Positions 54,068 through 62,788 are shown, numbered from the stretch's first letter. The stretch is DNA of 64,000 nucleotides from a bacterium C-53 (GCA_003612525.1 RAZD01000020.1:1-64000), one strand, 5' to 3'. Numbers and translations are program-made. Notes: generated by a model not told the origin, from the sequence alone.

Positions 54068-54934
54068 ATGGCAAATATAGATTTTGTTGAAAAAGAATAC
54101 TTTGAACAGTTATTTGGAATGAGATCGGGCTATGTACTTGATTTTTCAAATAGTTCTTTTCAAGAATTTATTTATAGCATAATGAAAATTGATATATATT
54201 CAAAATATCATGGATTATCAAAGGCAAAAATTTTAAGAAAAATCATTGCAGAATATGACAACGTAACCGTCGGAAAGCTATTATTAGAAATAATGCGGTA
54301 TATGCAAGCAAAAAATATGATTGAAGATAAAGATACCGCATTATTTAAAAAATGTGCTGAAATTGGTAATAGGCTTATAGGGAAAACTGTTTCTGTTAAG
54401 AATACAACACAAAATACAATGCAGGGCGCGACTAAAAAGCCAGTTATAGATTATAATAAATACTTAAATGAACTAAAGAGTTTAACCAATTTCGCAGATA
54501 CTCCACAAGAACGAGGGTTTGCATTTGAAAGATATTTACATAATCTGTTTGAAAGTAATGGTTTAGAACCGAGAGGAAGTTTTAGAATAGTTGGCGAACA
54601 AATTGACGGAAGCTTTTTGCTATTTAATGAAGTATATCTTTTAGAAGCAAAATGGACAAGCAAAAAAATTGACAAAGGTGATTTGGTGATTTTTAACGAA
54701 AAGGTATCATCAAAATCTGGTTTTACGAGAGGGCTTTTTATCAGCTTTTCTGACTATTCGGAAGAAGCATTAGCAACATTTTCAAGTGGAAGAACTGTAA
54801 ACATTGTGTTAATGACAGTTCAAGAATTAGCAATCGCTTTGGCACGACAATTTGATTTATCAAATGTACTAAAGCGTAAAGTAAGAGCTTTAGCCGAGGA
54901 AGGAAACTGTAATAAATCTATTTTAGAAATGTAA
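54068..54934 (+). CDS. AbiJ/Mrr-like restriction-endonuclease-fold protein (defence candidate)
   Basis: About 288 residues; ATG 54068 (or GTG 54059) after GGTGAGG. The N-terminal part (YFEQLFGMRSGYVLDFSNSSFQEFIYSIMKIDIY) resembles the AbiJ N-terminal domain. The C-terminal part carries a nuclease core: E in RGFAFERYLHNLFE, D in EQIDGS and the E-x-K of LLEAKWT. It is AT-rich, unlike the GC-rich genes before it, and sits alone between two terminators, so it looks like cargo. Confidence 0.7.
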   Translation: MANIDFVEKEYFEQLFGMRSGYVLDFSNSSFQEFIYSIMKIDIYSKYHGLSKAKILRKIIAEYDNVTVGKLLLEIMRYMQAKNMIEDKDTALFKKCAEIGNRLIGKTVSVKNTTQNTMQGATKKPVIDYNKYLNELKSLTNFADTPQERGFAFERYLHNLFESNGLEPRGSFRIVGEQIDGSFLLFNEVYLLEAKWTSKKIDKGDLVIFNEKVSSKSGFTRGLFISFSDYSEEALATFSSGRTVNIVLMTVQELAIALARQFDLSNVLKRKVRALAEEGNCNKSILEM

Positions 54935-54939
54935 TGATC

Positions 54940-54975
54940 AGGGCATGGGAACTATTGCTTTCCATGCCCATTTTT
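54940..54975. terminator. Bidirectional terminator
   Basis: GGGCATGG (54940-54947) pairs with CCATGCCC (54962-54969) and is followed by Ts. It separates the converging nuclease and relaxase genes. Confidence 0.75.
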
Positions 54976-54985
54976 CTACAAACCT

Positions 54986-56338
54986 TTATTCGCGCTCTGT
55001 TTCCCTTTCCCGTTCCGGCTGCTTCTCTTTCTGTAAAATGCTGTCTATGTTCCGCTTGATAACGCCATATTCCTGTACCTGTTTTTTTAGCTTGCCATAA
55101 TCGGTATAAAGGGCTTCTTTCTGCTCTTGCAGCTTTTCATACTCTGCTTGCAGCGTGGGGACGCTGGGGAGCTTCCCGCCGATCTGCGCCGCTTTCAGTG
55201 CCTTTGCAGCGGCTTCATGTAGGATAATGCCCCGTTCATGCTCTGCCCGGTATTTCTCCCTGTTCCGGGCTTTCTTGTAGGCTTCATAAAGGGGCTTTGT
55301 CTTTTGGTAGGTAGTGACATTCTTAATCAAGACCGCCATATCGGAAAGACGCTTTTCCACTTCCTTTAGGCTGTCCCCCGCCTGTCCGCTTGCCGTGGTG
55401 ATTTCCTCTATCCGGGTGAGCAGATCGGCGTACTGTTCAATCTTGTTTTCGGTAAGGAAATTCATAGTCTTTGCCGCCTGTTTCAGATTGTGGATTTTCG
55501 CCCACTGTTCATATCCCCGGCTCTGCTGCGCCTTGATACTGTTCTCAATATCAATGAGAAGATTAACGCCCCTGCGCTCTGCCTTTGGAGCTTTGGCGGC
55601 ACGGGTGCGCTTGCCCGCGATCCGTTCCCTTATTGCTTCCTCTGTATAGTCTGCGCCGAGGGTTTTTAGGCGTGTAAACCGTTCCTGTCCCGGTGCGCGG
55701 CATGAGATATATTTTCCCGGCTTGATTTCATAGCCCGCCGCCTGTAACCGCTGTAATAATTCCTCAAAACTTGACACTTGGGGAATGAGCGTATCAACGG
55801 CAATCTTTAGCTTGCCTTTCCAGCTTGTCCCCGTTTTCTCCGCTTGATATTCCGCATAACTCTTTCCCTTGCTTCCCTTGCCGGGGACGACAACGGACAA
55901 TCCATTATCCCGGCACAGCTTGTCGCTCATGTTCCGTATGCCGTAATACGTCCGCTTGTTGGAAACGTACTTGTGATGATCCACGAAATTCACCGCACAG
56001 AAAATAATGTGGTTATGGATATGCCCCTTGTCAATGTGCGTCGTGAGTACATACTCATGCTGCCCTTTGGTTACAGTGTCGGCAAGCTGCCGCCCGATCT
56101 CATGGGCTTTCTGATAGTCCACTTCCCCCGGCGCAAAGGACTGTATCAAGTGAAAGGCTAAATTATTTCCCTTATCCCGCGCTTGCGAGAGGGTATAGCC
56201 AAACTCAATGTCTGCCGTTTCATGGCTGCAGCCGAAAGAGGACACCAGCATTTTTCCGTCTGTCTTGTCCGGGTTTTCGATATAGTCAAGGGCTTGGCTC
56301 AGAGTGCTTTTAATAGGCTTAATCTTTGTAACCGCCAT
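54986..56338 (-). CDS. MOB_P-type relaxase (MobA/VirD2 family)
   Basis: 450 residues. Histidine triad GHIHNHI (His106, 108, 110) preceded by HEYVLTTHID. N-terminal MAVTKIKPIKSTLSQALDYIENPDKT is usual for Tn1549-like relaxases. The C-terminal half is a long coiled coil ending in Arg/Glu repeats. It nicks oriT and leads the strand into the recipient. It overlaps MobC by 40 nt. Confidence 0.93.
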   Translation of the reverse strand: MAVTKIKPIKSTLSQALDYIENPDKTDGKMLVSSFGCSHETADIEFGYTLSQARDKGNNLAFHLIQSFAPGEVDYQKAHEIGRQLADTVTKGQHEYVLTTHIDKGHIHNHIIFCAVNFVDHHKYVSNKRTYYGIRNMSDKLCRDNGLSVVVPGKGSKGKSYAEYQAEKTGTSWKGKLKIAVDTLIPQVSSFEELLQRLQAAGYEIKPGKYISCRAPGQERFTRLKTLGADYTEEAIRERIAGKRTRAAKAPKAERRGVNLLIDIENSIKAQQSRGYEQWAKIHNLKQAAKTMNFLTENKIEQYADLLTRIEEITTASGQAGDSLKEVEKRLSDMAVLIKNVTTYQKTKPLYEAYKKARNREKYRAEHERGIILHEAAAKALKAAQIGGKLPSVPTLQAEYEKLQEQKEALYTDYGKLKKQVQEYGVIKRNIDSILQKEKQPERERETERE

Positions 56339-56628
56339 ATTTCCGCAAGCACCCCCTTAATTTCCTCTATATCCTCTTTGTAGGCGTTCCCCGTCGCGTT
56401 TACGCGGCGTGCAATCTGATTTACATTCACCCCGATTTTCTGTATCTCCGCTGTCATTGCCTTTATGTCCGTATGGTCTACTTGGATAATGTACCCGTCA
56501 ATGGCAATCTTCCGCAGATATGCCGCCATGTTGTTTGTGGGGACGAGCTTCATTTTTTCCTCAATCAGTTTCCTTTCTTCCTCTGTCACATAGAATTTGA
56601 CCTGTATTTTTCTTTTCCGTCCGTTCAT
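56299..56628 (-). CDS. MobC-like relaxosome protein
   Basis: 109 residues from the ATG whose first base is 56628 (AAAGGAG upstream): MNGRKRKIQVKFYVTEEERKLIEEKM, then NNMAAYLRKIAIDGY and IGVNVNQIARRVNATGN...IWRLQRLSLLKAL, the MobC ribbon-helix-helix and C-terminal signature. It opens and marks the oriT for the relaxase. The gene begins just beyond oriT-like copy B. Confidence 0.9.
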   Translation of the reverse strand: MNGRKRKIQVKFYVTEEERKLIEEKMKLVPTNNMAAYLRKIAIDGYIIQVDHTDIKAMTAEIQKIGVNVNQIARRVNATGNAYKEDIEEIKGVLAEIWRLQRLSLLKAL

Positions 56629-56654
56629 GGGTTTTCGCTCCTTTCCGTTTTCAT

Positions 56655-56743
56655 AGAGGGTTTGGGACACTTCCCAACAAGCAATTTCTGACCGACAGGG
56701 CGGGCAGAAATACGGAAAAGGGTACTCTTTTCCTATGCTTGCT
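56655..56743 (-). other. oriT-like element, copy B
   Basis: Inverted copy of 46028-46127: 28 identical nt at 56655-56682 and 32 identical nt at 56712-56743, with a shorter 29-nt spacer. It lies 27 bp upstream of mobC-relaxase, the usual oriT position. Confidence 0.7.
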
Positions 56744-56803
56744 GCTTTACTTACTATCCCCTCAAAAAGAGCGTATTTGTTGCATTATCTCTTGAATTTA
56801 GCG

Positions 56804-56837
56804 CAAAAAAATATTGCAGCACAAAAACGGCTGCAAC
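56804..56837 (-). terminator. Terminator of the XRE regulator gene
   Basis: Read on the minus strand, TTGCAGC and GCTGCAA pair around a 9-nt loop, followed by ATATTTTTTT. It separates the regulator from the oriT/mobC region. Confidence 0.65.
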
Positions 56838-56871
56838 TTCTCTAAATAACAACGGAAAAAGGGAACAGCGG

Positions 56872-57234
56872 TTAATCGTCTGTCCCTTTGGTTTCCTGTA
56901 TTCCTTTAGCGGTAGCGGTGATAATCGTCAAGTCCTTTTTATCCATGCTGTCAAGCAAGGCGTCAAGTTGCCGCCGTTGCGTGGACTTCTCCGCTTCCTT
57001 TTCCGAAAAAAGAAACTGGTCTACGGATATATCATAACGGAGCATAAGCTCAAAAAATATCTGTACGCTGGGGTGTTGCCCCTTATTTTCAATATTTGCA
57101 AGGTAACGTGGGGAAATATACATTTCGTCACACACTTTTTTCCTGCTCTCCTTGCGCCCTTTTCGTGCGGCTTTAATTGCCGCCCCGAAAGCCTTAAAAT
57201 CATATTTCGGTACTGGTCTTTTTGCCATGTTCAT
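56872..57234 (-). CDS. XRE-family transcriptional regulator
   Basis: 120 residues. The HTH (FGAAIKAARKGRKESRKKVCDEMYISPRYLANIENKGQHPSVQIFFELMLRYDIS) is typical of ICE regulators beside the mobilisation genes. C-terminal helix SMDKKDLTIITATAKGI. It is divergent from the small HTH gene at 57390. One 58-bp repeat forms its leader. Confidence 0.85.
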   Translation of the reverse strand: MNMAKRPVPKYDFKAFGAAIKAARKGRKESRKKVCDEMYISPRYLANIENKGQHPSVQIFFELMLRYDISVDQFLFSEKEAEKSTQRRQLDALLDSMDKKDLTIITATAKGIQETKGTDD

Positions 57235-57249
57235 TCACCCTATTACATT

Positions 57250-57307
57250 TTACTGTTCACCTTTCTTTTTGGATATGTCTACACAGTTCTATTGATTAGC
57301 CAAAATA
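57250..57307. repeat. 58-bp direct repeat, left copy
   Basis: The first 38 nt (57250-57287) are identical to 62898-62935 and the remaining 20 are nearly so (ATTAGCCAAAATA shared). It lies in the leader of the minus-strand XRE gene. Confidence 0.75.
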
Positions 57308-57389
57308 ATTCCCGTAATATGCAAATGCCACTTGAAGTCATTCGGCTGGACGCATATAATTATACTGACATAGATTAGGGAAAGGGTGA

Positions 57390-57587
57390 ATGAAGATGTT
57401 AGAGTTTATTTCTGCCCCGGAAGCAGCGAGGAAATGGGGTATTTCAGAAAGACGGGTACAGAAGCTATGCGAGGAAAATCGCATACCCGGAGTAGCAAAG
57501 TTCAGCCGCTTATGGCTGATACCAAAAGACGCGGAGAAGCCAGCAGATGCCCGCATGAAAGCAGAAAGGACGAAAAAGCATGAATAG
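57390..57587 (+). CDS. Small helix-turn-helix protein (excisionase/MerR-like fold)
   Basis: 65 residues: LEFISAPEAARKWGISERRVQKLCEENRIPGVAKFSRLWLIPKDAEKPADARMK. The winged-helix pattern matches small DNA-binding proteins used as excisionases or regulators. Overlaps the response regulator start by 8 nt. Without a nearby integrase a regulatory role is as likely as excision. Confidence 0.8.
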   Translation: MKMLEFISAPEAARKWGISERRVQKLCEENRIPGVAKFSRLWLIPKDAEKPADARMKAERTKKHE

Positions 57588-58272
57588 GATTTTAGTGATA
57601 GATGATGACAAGGAGCTTTGCACACTAATCAAGCAAAGCGTTTTACAGGAATGTATCGAAGCTGACTGTTGCTATTCCGGCAAATCCGGCTTGCTGCAAC
57701 TGAAAGAAAAAGAATACCAGCTTGTCATACTGGACGTAATGATGCCCGGTTTTGACGGGTTTGAAACATTAGAACAGATCAGAAAAGAAAACAGCCTGCC
57801 GATTTTGATGTTTACATCAAAAAATGACAGTGCTTCAAAAGTGCGGGGGCTGCGGGCAGGAGCCGACGATTATTTAACGAAACCTTTTGATATGGACGAG
57901 CTGATTGCCCGCATTGTTTCACTGATAAGACGCTATACCCGTTTCAATCAAAAAGAGGGGCAATCACAGACATTTGATTTTGACGGACTGACTATCGACT
58001 TTAACAGCCGTTCCATTATCACGGTAAACGGAGAATTTGAGCTGCCGCCGAAAGAATTTGACCTGCTCCTGTTTCTTGCCAAAAATCAAGGAAAAATACT
58101 GACAAAACAGCAGATTTATGAAAAAGTATGGGGAGAAGATTATGTTTATGATGACAGCAATATCATGGCAATTATAAGCCGGTTACGAAAAAAGATAGAA
58201 GAAAATCCCGGAACCCCCAAATATATACAGACGGTAAAAGGGATTGGCTACCGCTTCAATAAGGAGGTATGA
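57580..58272 (+). CDS. OmpR-family response regulator (LanR/VanR-like)
   Basis: 230 residues: receiver with IDDDKE, Asp52 (LDVMMPGFDG), FTSK and TKPFDMDEL; winged helix ending YIQTVKGIGYRFNKEV. It forms a pair with the kinase 3 nt downstream and probably binds the four GCAAGGTT-type repeats before the ABC genes. Confidence 0.92.
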   Translation: MNRILVIDDDKELCTLIKQSVLQECIEADCCYSGKSGLLQLKEKEYQLVILDVMMPGFDGFETLEQIRKENSLPILMFTSKNDSASKVRGLRAGADDYLTKPFDMDELIARIVSLIRRYTRFNQKEGQSQTFDFDGLTIDFNSRSIITVNGEFELPPKEFDLLLFLAKNQGKILTKQQIYEKVWGEDYVYDDSNIMAIISRLRKKIEENPGTPKYIQTVKGIGYRFNKEV

Positions 58273-58275
58273 GGA

Positions 58276-59199
58276 TTGTATATAGAGATTGTCATTATGA
58301 TTATAATTGTCGCTGTCCTTTTTCCAGTTTGCAGCTCCCTGCTTATTGTCCGGCGTGTAAAAAAACAGATTTTGGAAATGGTTGACGCTTTAGAAGATGT
58401 AAAAAAAGGGAATGGAAACAGACGGATTTTATCAGAAACACATGAGCTTGTAGCCCCTCTTGCTTATGAGATCAACGATATTATCCTATCCTACGAAAAC
58501 AGGCTTTTAGCTTATCACCGGACAGAAGAAACAAACAAGCAGCTTATGACGAGCCTTTCCCATGATGTGAGGACACCGCTTACTACACTGATTGGATATT
58601 TAGATGCCGCACACAAAGGGATCGCCCGCGGAAAGGAACGCGACGACTATATAGAAACTGCCCGACGAAAAGCACATGACTTAAAAGAATATATAGATGT
58701 GTTGTTTGACTGGTTTAAGCTGGGATCAAATGAATTTTCCATGAATATATCCACCGTTGATTTAACAGAACTGACACGGAACATACTGATTGACTGGATA
58801 CCGATATTTGAAGATACACAGGTGGATTTTTCGATTGATATTCCAGAGCAGCCTTTCCGGGTGAGGATTGACCCGGACGGATATATGCGGATATTAAACA
58901 ATCTGATACAGAATGTAATCTCCCATAGCCACGCAGATAAAATTGAAATTTCTTTATCCGGGCAGGGCGGGAACATAAAAATTCTTTTGCGTGATAATGG
59001 AGTGGGAATTGACAAGGAGGACTTAAAGCATATTTTCGAGCGGCTTTATAAATGCGATAAAGGGCGATCTGAAAAAGGCAGTGGTCTTGGTCTATCTATC
59101 GTACACCAGCTTGTGGAAAAATTGAACGGAACCATAACAGTAGACAGCGTACCGGGGAAAGGAACCGTTTTTACCCTGCTTTTCCCTCTGACAGACTAA
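58276..59199 (+). CDS. Sensor histidine kinase
   Basis: 307 residues, TTG start after AAGGAGG. One or two N-terminal helices (about 3-25), His96 in SLSHDVRTPLTTL, N-box LNNLIQNVISHSHA, DNGVGIDKED, FERLYKCDKGRSEKGSGLGLSI. A short kinase of the kind that pairs with lantibiotic self-protection transporters. Confidence 0.9.
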   Translation: MYIEIVIMIIIVAVLFPVCSSLLIVRRVKKQILEMVDALEDVKKGNGNRRILSETHELVAPLAYEINDIILSYENRLLAYHRTEETNKQLMTSLSHDVRTPLTTLIGYLDAAHKGIARGKERDDYIETARRKAHDLKEYIDVLFDWFKLGSNEFSMNISTVDLTELTRNILIDWIPIFEDTQVDFSIDIPEQPFRVRIDPDGYMRILNNLIQNVISHSHADKIEISLSGQGGNIKILLRDNGVGIDKEDLKHIFERLYKCDKGRSEKGSGLGLSIVHQLVEKLNGTITVDSVPGKGTVFTLLFPLTD

Positions 59200-59204
59200 C
59201 CAGC

Positions 59205-59228
59205 TCCCGCCCTATATGGCGGGAGTAA
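59205..59228 (+). terminator. Hairpin after the kinase gene
   Basis: CTCCCGCC-ctatat-GGCGGGAG forms a strong stem followed by TAATTCTTTG. Weak tail, so it may be only partly terminating. Confidence 0.5.
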
Positions 59229-59257
59229 TTCTTTGTAAAAATCTGTTCTCCCAAAAT

Positions 59258-59301
59258 TGCAAGGTTAATGCAAGGTTCGTGCAAGGTTAATGCAAGATTG
59301 G
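59258..59301 (+). promoter_or_regulatory. Four 11-bp direct repeats, response-regulator binding array
   Basis: TGCAAGGTT units begin at 59258, 59269, 59280 and 59291 (the last reads TGCAAGATT). The 11-bp spacing puts them on one DNA face. They precede a GATAGAAT-type -10 and the ABC operon. Confidence 0.7.
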
Positions 59302-59338
59302 CGTGATAGAATAGCAGACATGAAAAGGAGGTTTCGCA

Positions 59339-60262
59339 ATGAGCAAATATGTAATTGAAACAAAAAATCTTACCAAACAATACGGAACACAAAAAAGCGT
59401 TGCCGATCTGAATATCCATGTCCAAAAAGGACGCATCTACGGTCTGCTTGGCAGAAACGGAGCCGGAAAGACAACGACAATGAAAATGCTGCTTGGGCTG
59501 ACACAGCCCACTTCCGGGGAAGTCACGATTTGGGGGAAACCTTTAGCGGCGAATGAAAAAAAGCTGCTGCCCCGTATCGGCAGTCTGATCGAATCCCCCG
59601 GTTTTTATCCGAATCTGACAGCAACGGAAAATCTGCGGATTTTTGCTACCCTACGGGGAGTGCCAAACCGCAACGCAATTAAAAATGCACTTGATTTAGT
59701 TGGTCTGCCTTATAAAGATAAAAAACTGTTTTCCCAATATTCGCTTGGCATGAAGCAACGGCTGGCGATTGCGCTTGCCGTTATGCACGACCCGGAGCTT
59801 TTAATTTTGGACGAACCAATCAACGGGCTTGACCCAATCGGAATTGCAGAGGTACGTTCCTTTATCCATGATCTTTGCAGTGAGCGTGGAAAAACAATTT
59901 TGATTTCCAGTCATATTCTTTCCGAGATTGCGTTATTGGCTGACGATATAGGCATTATCGACCACGGCGTACTGCTGGAAGAAGAAAGCCTTACAGAACT
60001 GGAAGCAAAAAGCAGCAAGCATATTCGCTTTACTGTTTCTGATACGGCACAAGCGGCAAGAATTTTAGAACGTATCTTCCATGAAAACCAGTTTACCATA
60101 CAGGACGACCATAATATGCGGCTGCATAATTTAGATATTTCTGTTGGGAAGATTGTAACGGCTTTTGTGGAGAACGAGCTGGAAGTATCACAAGCCTATA
60201 TTTGTGAAGAAAGCCTTGAAGATTATTTCAAACGTGTAACAGGGGGTGAGGGGATTGCTTAA
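59339..60262 (+). CDS. ABC transporter ATPase, lantibiotic-immunity/bacitracin type (LanF/BcrA-like)
   Basis: 307 residues: Walker A GRNGAGKTT, Q-loop ESPGFYPN, signature YSLGMKQRLAIA, Walker B LLILDEPINGLDP, switch SSH. The E-loop variant near the Q-loop (SLIESPGF) is usual in LanF proteins. With the two permeases it should remove lantibiotics or related peptides from the membrane. Confidence 0.9.
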   Translation: MSKYVIETKNLTKQYGTQKSVADLNIHVQKGRIYGLLGRNGAGKTTTMKMLLGLTQPTSGEVTIWGKPLAANEKKLLPRIGSLIESPGFYPNLTATENLRIFATLRGVPNRNAIKNALDLVGLPYKDKKLFSQYSLGMKQRLAIALAVMHDPELLILDEPINGLDPIGIAEVRSFIHDLCSERGKTILISSHILSEIALLADDIGIIDHGVLLEEESLTELEAKSSKHIRFTVSDTAQAARILERIFHENQFTIQDDHNMRLHNLDISVGKIVTAFVENELEVSQAYICEESLEDYFKRVTGGEGIA

Positions 60263-61028
60263 ACTTGTAAAATGTGAGTTTTGGAAGCTGAAACGGAAAG
60301 GGCTGTTTAAAATTGCTCTTTTTACCTCTGTCCTGTTCCCGGTTTTTTACGCTATGCTTTTGTCTGACGGAGATTTTGCAGATTTTGCGAGCGTTGCCCG
60401 TGAAGAAAGCGGCTTTTTGCTTCTGATTCCCATACTGGTAATGATAGCTGCCAACCTGTTTTTTGAAGAACATGATAACGATACCTTAAAAAATCTTGTT
60501 TGTGTTCCTGTCTTAAAAAGCCGCTTGGTTATGGCAAAAGTTATTGTCCTTGTGCTTTTTTCTGCTGTTTATGAACTTGCGGGATTCTGTATCAGTGTCT
60601 TGCTTGCCATTACACAGGGCATTTCTTTAAATGGATTAGGGTTGCAGTTGTTCCTTACACTCTGCACAGGAATTTTATTATGGGCGGCAGCTTTGCCATG
60701 TATTATTTTAGTGGTCTGGTGTAATAAGTCCTATATTATTTCTGTCATAATCGCCTTTTTTTACACCCTGCTTGGATATGCGCTACATCTTAGCGATGCA
60801 ATTATGATGAAACCATTAGGGCTTAACATCAGCACATTTATTCCTGTCCCTATTATCTTTAGATGGCTGTATCAGTTTAAGGTGCCGGAAGGAAAAATTA
60901 TGACAGAATTTTATAATCGGTTAAGTCCGTATTTTATATCAACGCCCGTAATTTTTTTGATATTAGTTGCGGAAGCCGTTGTCTGTATTGCATTGGTTAC
61001 AAGAGTTTATCAAAAACAGGAAGTATAG
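60246..61028 (+). CDS. ABC-2 type permease (LanE-like)
   Basis: 260 residues, GTG start inside the ATPase gene's 3' end (GGGGTGAGG upstream). Six helices: N-terminal KCEFWKLKRKGLFKIALFTSVLFPVFYA, a NLFFEEHDNDTLKNLVCVPV loop and further helices. Partner of the next permease. Confidence 0.87.
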   Translation: MRGLLKLVKCEFWKLKRKGLFKIALFTSVLFPVFYAMLLSDGDFADFASVAREESGFLLLIPILVMIAANLFFEEHDNDTLKNLVCVPVLKSRLVMAKVIVLVLFSAVYELAGFCISVLLAITQGISLNGLGLQLFLTLCTGILLWAAALPCIILVVWCNKSYIISVIIAFFYTLLGYALHLSDAIMMKPLGLNISTFIPVPIIFRWLYQFKVPEGKIMTEFYNRLSPYFISTPVIFLILVAEAVVCIALVTRVYQKQEV

Positions 61029-61038
61029 GAGGTTTTAT

Positions 61039-61863
61039 ATGTTATCCATTGTCTTAACTGAATTTCAAAAGATAAAACGGTATCATATTCTGCTGATTGG
61101 TATTATCGGAATGACGCTTTCTCCCGTTCTTGGGGTAATTACACAGAATGTTGCGATTGAGGAAGCCAAAAACCCTAATTTCAACATTAGCGCATTAGTA
61201 GACAGTACGATTTGGAACAATGCAACTATATTCATGCCTATTATTTTTACCTTGATTGGCGGTTATCTGATAAACAGAGAATATACCGATGATACACTGA
61301 AAAATATTTTAACTGTTCCCGTTTCATTTTCTAAGTTATTGACCGGGAAATTGGCAGCTATCGGTCTGTTATCCCTTGTATTGGGAATATACAGCTTCGT
61401 TATTACAATTATTGTTGGCATTTGTGCTGGATTGCCCGGCGTGAGTATTTCTGCCTTGATAAGCGGTTTGCTTTATATGGCTGGTATATCTATTTGTATT
61501 TATATTGCTGTTCTTCCGATTATTTCTTTTTGCGGAAGAATACCGGGGTTTTTCATGGGAGGTTCGATTATTGCATTTGTGTTAGGATATTGCAGCATGT
61601 TCTTTAAAAGCGGTCTGCTTAGAAATATTTATCCATTTTTAGCCGCTTTCACGGTGATTGGTTTTGATACCACATCATATATAAATTCAACAAGCAATGC
61701 TAATGTTCCTTTAGGGCTTGTTTCACTTGGAATCATGCTGTTGATTTCTGTATTTATCATTACGATTTCTAAAACACCGGGAAATTCTAAAACGAAACAT
61801 AAAAAAAGCAATATTTCTTTGCGTCCTGCACAACGTGAACGCTTAAAAATGAATGGACGCTAA
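61039..61863 (+). CDS. ABC-2 type permease (LanG-like)
   Basis: 274 residues from ATG 61039 (AGGAGG upstream): six helices and the loop NREYTDDTLKNILTVPVSFSKLLTGKL, parallel to that in the 60246 protein. A basic C-terminal tail (KTKHKKSNISLRPAQRERLK). Completes a LanFEG-type exporter. Confidence 0.88.
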   Translation: MLSIVLTEFQKIKRYHILLIGIIGMTLSPVLGVITQNVAIEEAKNPNFNISALVDSTIWNNATIFMPIIFTLIGGYLINREYTDDTLKNILTVPVSFSKLLTGKLAAIGLLSLVLGIYSFVITIIVGICAGLPGVSISALISGLLYMAGISICIYIAVLPIISFCGRIPGFFMGGSIIAFVLGYCSMFFKSGLLRNIYPFLAAFTVIGFDTTSYINSTSNANVPLGLVSLGIMLLISVFIITISKTPGNSKTKHKKSNISLRPAQRERLKMNGR

Positions 61864-61885
61864 TAGCAAGAAAGGAGTTTTTCAA

Positions 61886-62155
61886 ATGAAAGAAAAAATT
61901 TTAAGTACGATTGCACTTATTACTGCCTTTGTACCATTGACAGCACCCTTTATATGGAAGCCGGATTCTCCTGCCGCAACAGCTATTATCATAGGGTATT
62001 GTATTTTCGCTGCGGTTAGCTTTATATATGCCCTTTTCCTTTTTGCAAAAATAAAACTCAGGGATATTAACACCAAAATTGCGCTTGGTGTTAATGCGGT
62101 TTATGTTGTAGGAATTTTGGTTACAGTAATTATTCCTCGCCTGTTAAACAGATAA
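61886..62155 (+). CDS. Small membrane protein (89 aa)
   Basis: Start at ATG 61886 (AAAGGAG upstream). Three hydrophobic helices; no family recognised. Co-transcribed with the exporter, so perhaps an accessory immunity or membrane-stress protein. Confidence 0.7.
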   Translation: MKEKILSTIALITAFVPLTAPFIWKPDSPAATAIIIGYCIFAAVSFIYALFLFAKIKLRDINTKIALGVNAVYVVGILVTVIIPRLLNR

Positions 62156-62175
62156 ATTATGGAAAGGTTGATGAT

Positions 62176-62646
62176 ATGTGTCATAAAAAAATTTTTTCTC
62201 TTGTGCTTGTTTGTACTTTCACAATAGGTTTGTCCCTTACAGGATGTTCAAAAGATGAAATTCTGGATCAGTACAATAATGTTATACAATTAGCCGGAAA
62301 TGCAACTCTGACAGGGGATTTATCTCTTAAAGGGAAACGGACGTATGGTGACGATCATTACACTGGAACTTATGCAGCAGACTATAAGGATTTTTCCAAA
62401 ACAGAATATCTCTTTGGTGGGACTTCCATTGAGCGCGAAAATGGTAAGGACATCTCTGTTTCCTGCAACTTGGAAATTACCGAGGGAACAGCACAAGTAT
62501 TTTGGATTTTTGGAAGTGATGATCCAGTAATTTTACTTGAAGTAAGCGACAGCTATTCAGAAACATTAACATTGCCGGAGGGTGGAAACTATTTCGGTAT
62601 TACAGGAGATAACTTTACAGGTCATTTAGAAATGAATATAGAATAA
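62176..62646 (+). CDS. Lipoprotein, possible immunity protein
   Basis: 156 residues with lipobox LTGC (about 21-24). The mature part is beta-rich (GNATLTGDLSLKGKRTYGDDHYTGTYAADYKDFS...). LanFEG operons often carry a LanI-type lipoprotein; size and position fit, but the sequence itself is not recognised. Confidence 0.7.
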   Translation: MCHKKIFSLVLVCTFTIGLSLTGCSKDEILDQYNNVIQLAGNATLTGDLSLKGKRTYGDDHYTGTYAADYKDFSKTEYLFGGTSIERENGKDISVSCNLEITEGTAQVFWIFGSDDPVILLEVSDSYSETLTLPEGGNYFGITGDNFTGHLEMNIE

Positions 62647-62657
62647 TAATCTGCCGC

Positions 62658-62685
62658 ACGACGGCAAAAGAAAAAAAGCCGTCGT
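62658..62685 (+). terminator. Hairpin after the exporter operon
   Basis: ACGACGGC pairs with GCCGTCGT around an A-rich loop. No T-run directly behind. Confidence 0.45.
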
Positions 62686-62716
62686 ACAGCAGAGGTTTTC
62701 ATGCGCCTATTCTTAC

Positions 62717-62754
62717 ACGGCGGCTTTTGAGAGATCAAAGCCGCCGTTTCTTTT
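62717..62754 (+). terminator. Rho-independent terminator
   Basis: ACGGCGGCTTT (62717-62727) pairs with AAAGCCGCCGT (62737-62747), followed by TTTCTTTT. Confidence 0.7.
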
Positions 62755-62788
62755 ATCCTCTAAAGTAATACGCGGTTTTTGTTAAAGC

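Noticed and set aside
57390-57587. Small HTH protein as proof of a nearby integrase/excisionase pair
   Set aside because: No tyrosine or serine recombinase is in the window, and the gene overlaps a response regulator, so regulation is equally likely.
59258-59301. Short tandem repeats considered as a mini CRISPR array
   Set aside because: Units are only 11 bp without unique spacers and lie at a promoter, so they are a regulator-binding array. No cas genes are in the window.
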